NCBI GenBank assembly: GCA_934120635.1
Contig: CAKOUR010000002.1
Coordinates: 59,033 to 123,032 of the forward strand
Origin: an uncultured Bacilli bacterium
GTDB taxonomy: Bacteria; Bacillota_I; Bacilli_A; RF39; UBA660
Direction: 5' to 3'
Length of the DNA stretch: 64,000 bases
The position numbers and the translations under genes were made by a program. This document shows positions 60,344 through 64,000 of this stretch, one piece after another. How positions within the stretch are numbered: position 1 is the stretch's first letter; each line of letters starts with the position of its first letter. Under the pieces are notes generated by a model. The model did not search any database. It saw only the letters and a program-made list of their open reading frames with translations, and was not told the origin of the DNA.

Positions 60344-61996
60344 CTATTTGGATAAATTAATGTATCTTTTCTTTATTCTTTCTTTTCCAAGTAAAGACAT
60401 AATCTCGTATAAATCCGGTGTCATTGATTTAGAAGTTAAAGCTACTCTTAATACTGTTGAAACATCTGCAACAGATCCTTTATAGTTTTCTGGATGTTCT
60501 TTATAATCTTTCATATTACTTGCATAGCCAAGAATATCAGATAATTCTTTTACTCCATTAAACCATGATTCTTTATCACTAATAGTAAAGTATTTATCCA
60601 TATAAGTATTGGTAATTATTTGAATTTCTTTTAGATCAGTAATTTTTTGCCATTCATAAACTTTTTCTTTTTCTTCATATAAATTATCATACATATACCA
60701 AATATTATCCATAATTTCATCGTACTTTGCAATATCTTTTCTTGGTTTTTTTTGTTCACGTTCAATATTTAAAATATCCATATAATATTCTTTATCTTTT
60801 TCAATTAGTTTTTTTAATTCCTCTGAGTAAGAATTAGCCCAAGTTAATGATTCTTGCATTAATTCTTCTTTAGTCATTTTAGAGATAATATTTTTAGAAA
60901 TATTTTTTAATTTATCTAAGTCATATAAAGCTCCTGATGCACTCATTTTCTTTGGACTATATTTAAATTCTAAATAAGTACTATTAGGATTTGCTTTATG
61001 CCATTCTTCATAATTTGAGTTAATAATCGTCATTAGTGATTCAATTACTGCTTTCTTAGGATAGCCACATTCTTTATAATAAGACATTGATGCTTCTGGA
61101 TCTTTTCTTTTGCTTAATTTTCGAACAGTATTTCCTTCTTTTTTTATAATTAATGGGGTATGAATATATTTTGGTGGTTTAAAGCCGAATGCTCTAAATA
61201 ATTCAATATGCTTTGCTACAGATGGTAGCCATTCTTCTCCTCTTATTACATGAGTAGTCCCCATTAAATGGTCATCAACTAAGTGTGCAAAGTGATAAGT
61301 TGGTAATTTATCTGATGACTTCATAATGACGAAATCTTCATCATTAAGAGATAATTCTAATTTTCCTTTTACTAAATCTTCAAAAATAAATTTTTTATCA
61401 AAATCCCCATGAGATTTAAAGCGAATAACATAAGGAATTCCTGCTTTTATTTTTTCTGCTTGTTCTTCTATTGTTAGATTTCTACATTTCGCCCACTTCC
61501 CGTAATATCCGGTTCTAACTTTATTTTTTTCTTGAGTTTCTCTCATTTCTGCTAATTCTTCTTTAGTACAAAAACATGGATAAGCTTCTCCTTTTTCGAT
61601 TAAATGTTTAATAAAGGTATGGTAGATTTCTTTTCGTTCCGTTTGGCGATATGGTCCATACTCTCCTACTACTTTTCCTTCTACTTCATATTCATCTGGC
61701 ATGATTTCGTATTCTTTTAGGGTATCTATTACTAGTTTAACAGCACCTTCTATTTCTCTTTTGGTATCAGTATCTTCGTTTCTTAAATAGAATACTCCTC
61801 CTCTATTTTTGACTAAAATATAATCAATTATTGCTTGAAATAGTGTCCCTAAATGCATATATCCTGTTGGAGATGGAGCTACTCTGGTTACCACTTCTCC
61901 TTCTTTTAAATTTCTTTTTGGGTACTTTTCTAAATAATAATTAATGTCTTGTTTTACTTCTGGAAATATTAAATTTGCTAAATCTTTATTTGTCAT
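60344..61996 (-). CDS. gltX: Glutamyl-tRNA synthetase (canonical copy)
   Basis: A class I GluRS of 550 residues, charging tRNA-Glu (and, in many Bacillota, tRNA-Gln for amidation). Motifs: TRVAPSPTGYMHLGT, RNEDTD, YPCFCTKEEL, the canonical HVIRGEEWLPS, and VRKLSKRKDPE. The C-terminal half (FKYSPKKMSASGALYDLDKL and GSVADVSTVLRVALTSK) is shared with the paralogue at 18148. AAGGAATAAAA precedes the ATG. No T-box is present. It retains every core motif, so it is likely the housekeeping enzyme. Confidence 0.95.
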   Translation of the reverse strand: MTNKDLANLIFPEVKQDINYYLEKYPKRNLKEGEVVTRVAPSPTGYMHLGTLFQAIIDYILVKNRGGVFYLRNEDTDTKREIEGAVKLVIDTLKEYEIMPDEYEVEGKVVGEYGPYRQTERKEIYHTFIKHLIEKGEAYPCFCTKEELAEMRETQEKNKVRTGYYGKWAKCRNLTIEEQAEKIKAGIPYVIRFKSHGDFDKKFIFEDLVKGKLELSLNDEDFVIMKSSDKLPTYHFAHLVDDHLMGTTHVIRGEEWLPSVAKHIELFRAFGFKPPKYIHTPLIIKKEGNTVRKLSKRKDPEASMSYYKECGYPKKAVIESLMTIINSNYEEWHKANPNSTYLEFKYSPKKMSASGALYDLDKLKNISKNIISKMTKEELMQESLTWANSYSEELKKLIEKDKEYYMDILNIEREQKKPRKDIAKYDEIMDNIWYMYDNLYEEKEKVYEWQKITDLKEIQIITNTYMDKYFTISDKESWFNGVKELSDILGYASNMKDYKEHPENYKGSVADVSTVLRVALTSKSMTPDLYEIMSLLGKERIKKRYINLSK

Positions 61997-62019
61997 TTTT
62001 ATTCCTTCTTTCTATACAC

Positions 62020-62044
62020 TAAAAATACTGATAAGTATTTTTTC
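62020..62044 (-). terminator. Terminator after the helicase-associated repeat gene
   Basis: AAAAATACT / AGTATTTTT with a 4-base loop and a T run on the minus strand, 14 bases after the stop codon. Confidence 0.8.
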
Positions 62045-62057
62045 CATAATTAAAGTC

Positions 62058-63998
62058 TTATCTAGATTTACGATTTAATTCATTGATAAATTGCTGATTA
62101 ACGAGATTGATATCTTTCATACTTTCAAAATCTTGATTACCAATATGATTTAACAAACTCTTTGTTCTATTCAACAATTCTATTTGTTTTTTTCTTGTAT
62201 TCTTTTCTGTTATTTCTTCTATCTGTAACTTATTATCTACTTTTTCACTCATCCACTTTATTCCAATTTGCTCTAATAAAATAATTTGTTTCTCAGACAT
62301 TTCTTTGTTTTTATATAATTGTTTTTGAGTAGCTATCCAAGATCCTAAGTTTATTTTTCCTTGTTCATCATATTCAAATCCATTATTTGTTTTAAAAATT
62401 TTGGTAATTTCTAAACTTTTATGATGTTCATAATAAATACGAGCGTATTCATACATTTCTTCCCAACTAAGTGTACTTATTTTACTCTCAAAACGCATCC
62501 CTATTTGTGATAACAACTTTCCCCGTTCACTCTCTGGTAATACATACCCTCTTTGTTTAGCTATCCAAGTACCTAATTTTATGTTTCCTGTCTTATCTTC
62601 TTCCCAGCCATTACTCGTGTTAAACCTTTGACGAACTTCTAAATCTCCATAATGTTCATAATAAATACGAGCATATTCATACATTTCTTCCCAACTAAGT
62701 GTACTTTTTTTACTCTCAAAACGCATCCCTATTTGTGATAACAACTTTCCCCGTTCACTCTCTCGAGGCACAGTTTTTCTTTGATTAGCTATCCAGATAC
62801 CTAAATTTAAACTTCCTTTTTCGTCATATTCAAATCCATTATTTGTTTTAAACCTTTGTGGAATTTCTAAACTTTTATGATGTTCATAATAAATACGGGC
62901 ATATTCATACATTTCTTCCCAACTAAGTGTACTTTTTTTACTCTCAAAACGCATCCCTATTTGAGATAGCAGTCTTCCTTGTTCACTCTCTGGTAACGTA
63001 CTGCTTCTTTGTCTAGTTATCCAAGCACCTAATTTTATTTTTCCTTGTTCCTCATATTCAAATCCATTATTTGTTTTAAAACTTCGGGGAATTTCTAAAC
63101 TTTTATGATGTTCATAATAAATACGGGCATATTCATACATTTCTTCCCAACTTAATGTACTATTTTTACATTCAAAACGCATACCTATTTGAGATAACAG
63201 CCGTCCTCGTTCACTCTCTGGTAACGTACTACTTCTTTGTCTAGCTATCCAAGCACCTAATTTTATTTTTCCTTGTTCCTCATATTCAAATCCATTATTC
63301 GTTTTAAACTTTTGAAGAACTTCCAAATTTCCATGATGTTCATAATAAATACGGGCATATTCATACATTTCTTCCCAACTTAATGTACTATTTTTACTCT
63401 CAAAACGCATACCTATTTGAGAAAGGAACCGTCCTCGTTCATTCTCTGGTAATACCCTATTTCTTTGATTGGTTATCCAAGAACCCAAGTTAATTTTCCC
63501 CTCTTCATCATATTCAAATCCATTATTTGTTTTAAACCTTTGGGGAACCTCCAAATTTCCATGATGTTCATAATAAATACGAGCATATTCATACATTATA
63601 TTCCAAGAATTATTCAACCTATTTTTTAAATCCATTAAAATCTGAAAAATATCAATATTTTCTATTTCAATATCAAATGATGCATCAATGATTTTTCTTC
63701 TTTGATAAGTATTATTTTTTCTTCCTGTATTTTCTTTTAATCTATTCTTTAAATTATCTTCTAACTCTTTAATCCATTCATAATTACAAGTTAAATCAAT
63801 AATAAGAGGAGAAAGTAATTTTTCAATTATTTCTTCTTTAGAATTATTTTCTTTGACTAAAATATCTCTATCATGACACATTTGTAATAGTTCCTCAGAA
63901 GAATATTTTTCCAATTCTTCTTCTCTTTTCTGATTATCTCCTCTTACAGCTAAAGATCTACCAATATGTTCAAAAAAGACAATATCAGAATTTGTCAT
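62058..63998 (-). CDS. Helicase-associated (HA) repeat protein, possibly 5'-truncated by the window
   Basis: At least 646 residues. The first about 140 are charged and helical (SDIVFFEHIGRSLAVRGDNQ, EELLQMCHDRDILVKEN). Six repeats of 76 residues follow, each with WEEMYEYARIYYEHH, FKTNNGFEY, LGAWI-RQR, LP-SERG and LLSQIGMRFES. This is the helicase-associated pattern usually found after a DEAD/DEAH helicase. No helicase motor is seen here, but the frame begins two bases from the edge, so the ATG at 63998 may be internal and the motor may lie beyond 64000. The C-terminus is charged. DNA binding is inferred. Confidence 0.8.
   Translation of the reverse strand: MTNSDIVFFEHIGRSLAVRGDNQKREEELEKYSSEELLQMCHDRDILVKENNSKEEIIEKLLSPLIIDLTCNYEWIKELEDNLKNRLKENTGRKNNTYQRRKIIDASFDIEIENIDIFQILMDLKNRLNNSWNIMYEYARIYYEHHGNLEVPQRFKTNNGFEYDEEGKINLGSWITNQRNRVLPENERGRFLSQIGMRFESKNSTLSWEEMYEYARIYYEHHGNLEVLQKFKTNNGFEYEEQGKIKLGAWIARQRSSTLPESERGRLLSQIGMRFECKNSTLSWEEMYEYARIYYEHHKSLEIPRSFKTNNGFEYEEQGKIKLGAWITRQRSSTLPESEQGRLLSQIGMRFESKKSTLSWEEMYEYARIYYEHHKSLEIPQRFKTNNGFEYDEKGSLNLGIWIANQRKTVPRESERGKLLSQIGMRFESKKSTLSWEEMYEYARIYYEHYGDLEVRQRFNTSNGWEEDKTGNIKLGTWIAKQRGYVLPESERGKLLSQIGMRFESKISTLSWEEMYEYARIYYEHHKSLEITKIFKTNNGFEYDEQGKINLGSWIATQKQLYKNKEMSEKQIILLEQIGIKWMSEKVDNKLQIEEITEKNTRKKQIELLNRTKSLLNHIGNQDFESMKDINLVNQQFINELNRKSR
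62238..63605 (-). repeat. Six tandem 228-base coding repeats
   Basis: Exact 228-base periodicity: Trp codons opening the first two units at 63605 and 63377, and MYEYAR segments every 228 bases down to 62451. Units are very similar at base level, with some 3-base substitutions such as HGNLEV versus HKSLEI. The high identity suggests recent expansion. Confidence 0.92.
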
Positions 63999-64000
63999 TC

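Noticed and set aside
62238..63605. Regular tandem repeats that could suggest a CRISPR array
   Set aside because: The 228-base unit is a multiple of three, stays in one reading frame and encodes a recognisable repeat domain; there are no unique spacers or cas genes.
1..64000. Mycoplasma-type genetic code (TGA as tryptophan)
   Set aside because: TGA ends argF and the gene at 57522 at sensible places, and tryptophans are encoded by TGG.

Overview
The window is very AT-rich and nearly all coding capacity lies on the minus strand. It reads as a chromosomal segment of a low-GC, spore-forming Bacillota, probably a gut Bacilli lineage near Erysipelotrichales or the uncultured RF39-type groups. Three lines of evidence support this: the hrcA-grpE-dnaK-dnaJ order; sporulation genes (spoVS, spoIIGA-sigE, a YjcZ-type small protein); and TGA used as a stop (argF, the gene at 57522) with tryptophan encoded by TGG, so the Mycoplasma code is excluded. 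There are no phage, transposase, CRISPR or rRNA genes. The taxonomic placement is an inference from gene content.

Layout. 1-4405: heat-shock operon hrcA-grpE-(small membrane protein)-dnaK-dnaJ behind a promoter bracketed by two CIRCE operators. 4483-10115: an aldehyde dehydrogenase, a large pilin-like surface protein and a divergent membrane-anchored polysaccharide deacetylase. 10224-17830: spoVS, two genes of unknown function, the tRNA wobble-uridine hydroxylation/methylation set trhP2-trhP1-trmR, an unknown 563-residue protein and map. 18148-20069: a divergent glutamyl-tRNA synthetase paralogue behind a T-box leader. 20197-24088: infB-rnpM-nusA-rimP, with a terminator between the promoter and a shortened rimP. 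24099-32183: phosphohexomutase, a LamG-type surface protein, an arylsulfotransferase, a candidate non-coding RNA, a DUF362 protein, two unknown genes and tRNA-Thr. 32196-41179: uppP, yjcZ, def, rnhB, lon, sigE, spoIIGA and a D-Ala-D-Ala carboxypeptidase, with a second candidate small RNA between lon and sigE. 41237-48155: an arginine deiminase operon (arcA, ornithine transcarbamoylase, a carbamate kinase fused to a transporter) followed by a polar amino-acid ABC transporter. 48259-52060: a tandem double small-alarmone-synthetase gene next to the long bifunctional Rel. 52186-57334: an unknown gene with a decayed tandem copy, secDF, a ComN-like regulator, adenosine deaminase and tRNA-Glu(CTC). 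57522-60314: a plus-strand three-gene cassette around a coiled-coil membrane protein. 60344-64000: the conventional GltX and a protein with six 76-residue helicase-associated repeats.

How the parts fit. Proteostasis (HrcA regulon, Lon, Def, Map), translation (IF2, NusA, RimP, GltX, tRNA modification), envelope construction (UppP, carboxypeptidase, deacetylase, SecDF) and mother-cell sporulation control (SpoIIGA processing of pro-SigE) form the core. Arginine catabolism to ornithine, ATP and ammonia is encoded with its own exchanger and a nearby uptake system. Two adjacent genes can make (p)ppGpp. The most unusual items are the tandem alarmone synthetase, the carbamate kinase-transporter fusion, the divergent T-box-controlled GluRS, two candidate plus-strand RNAs, the coiled-coil cassette and the repeat protein at the right edge.
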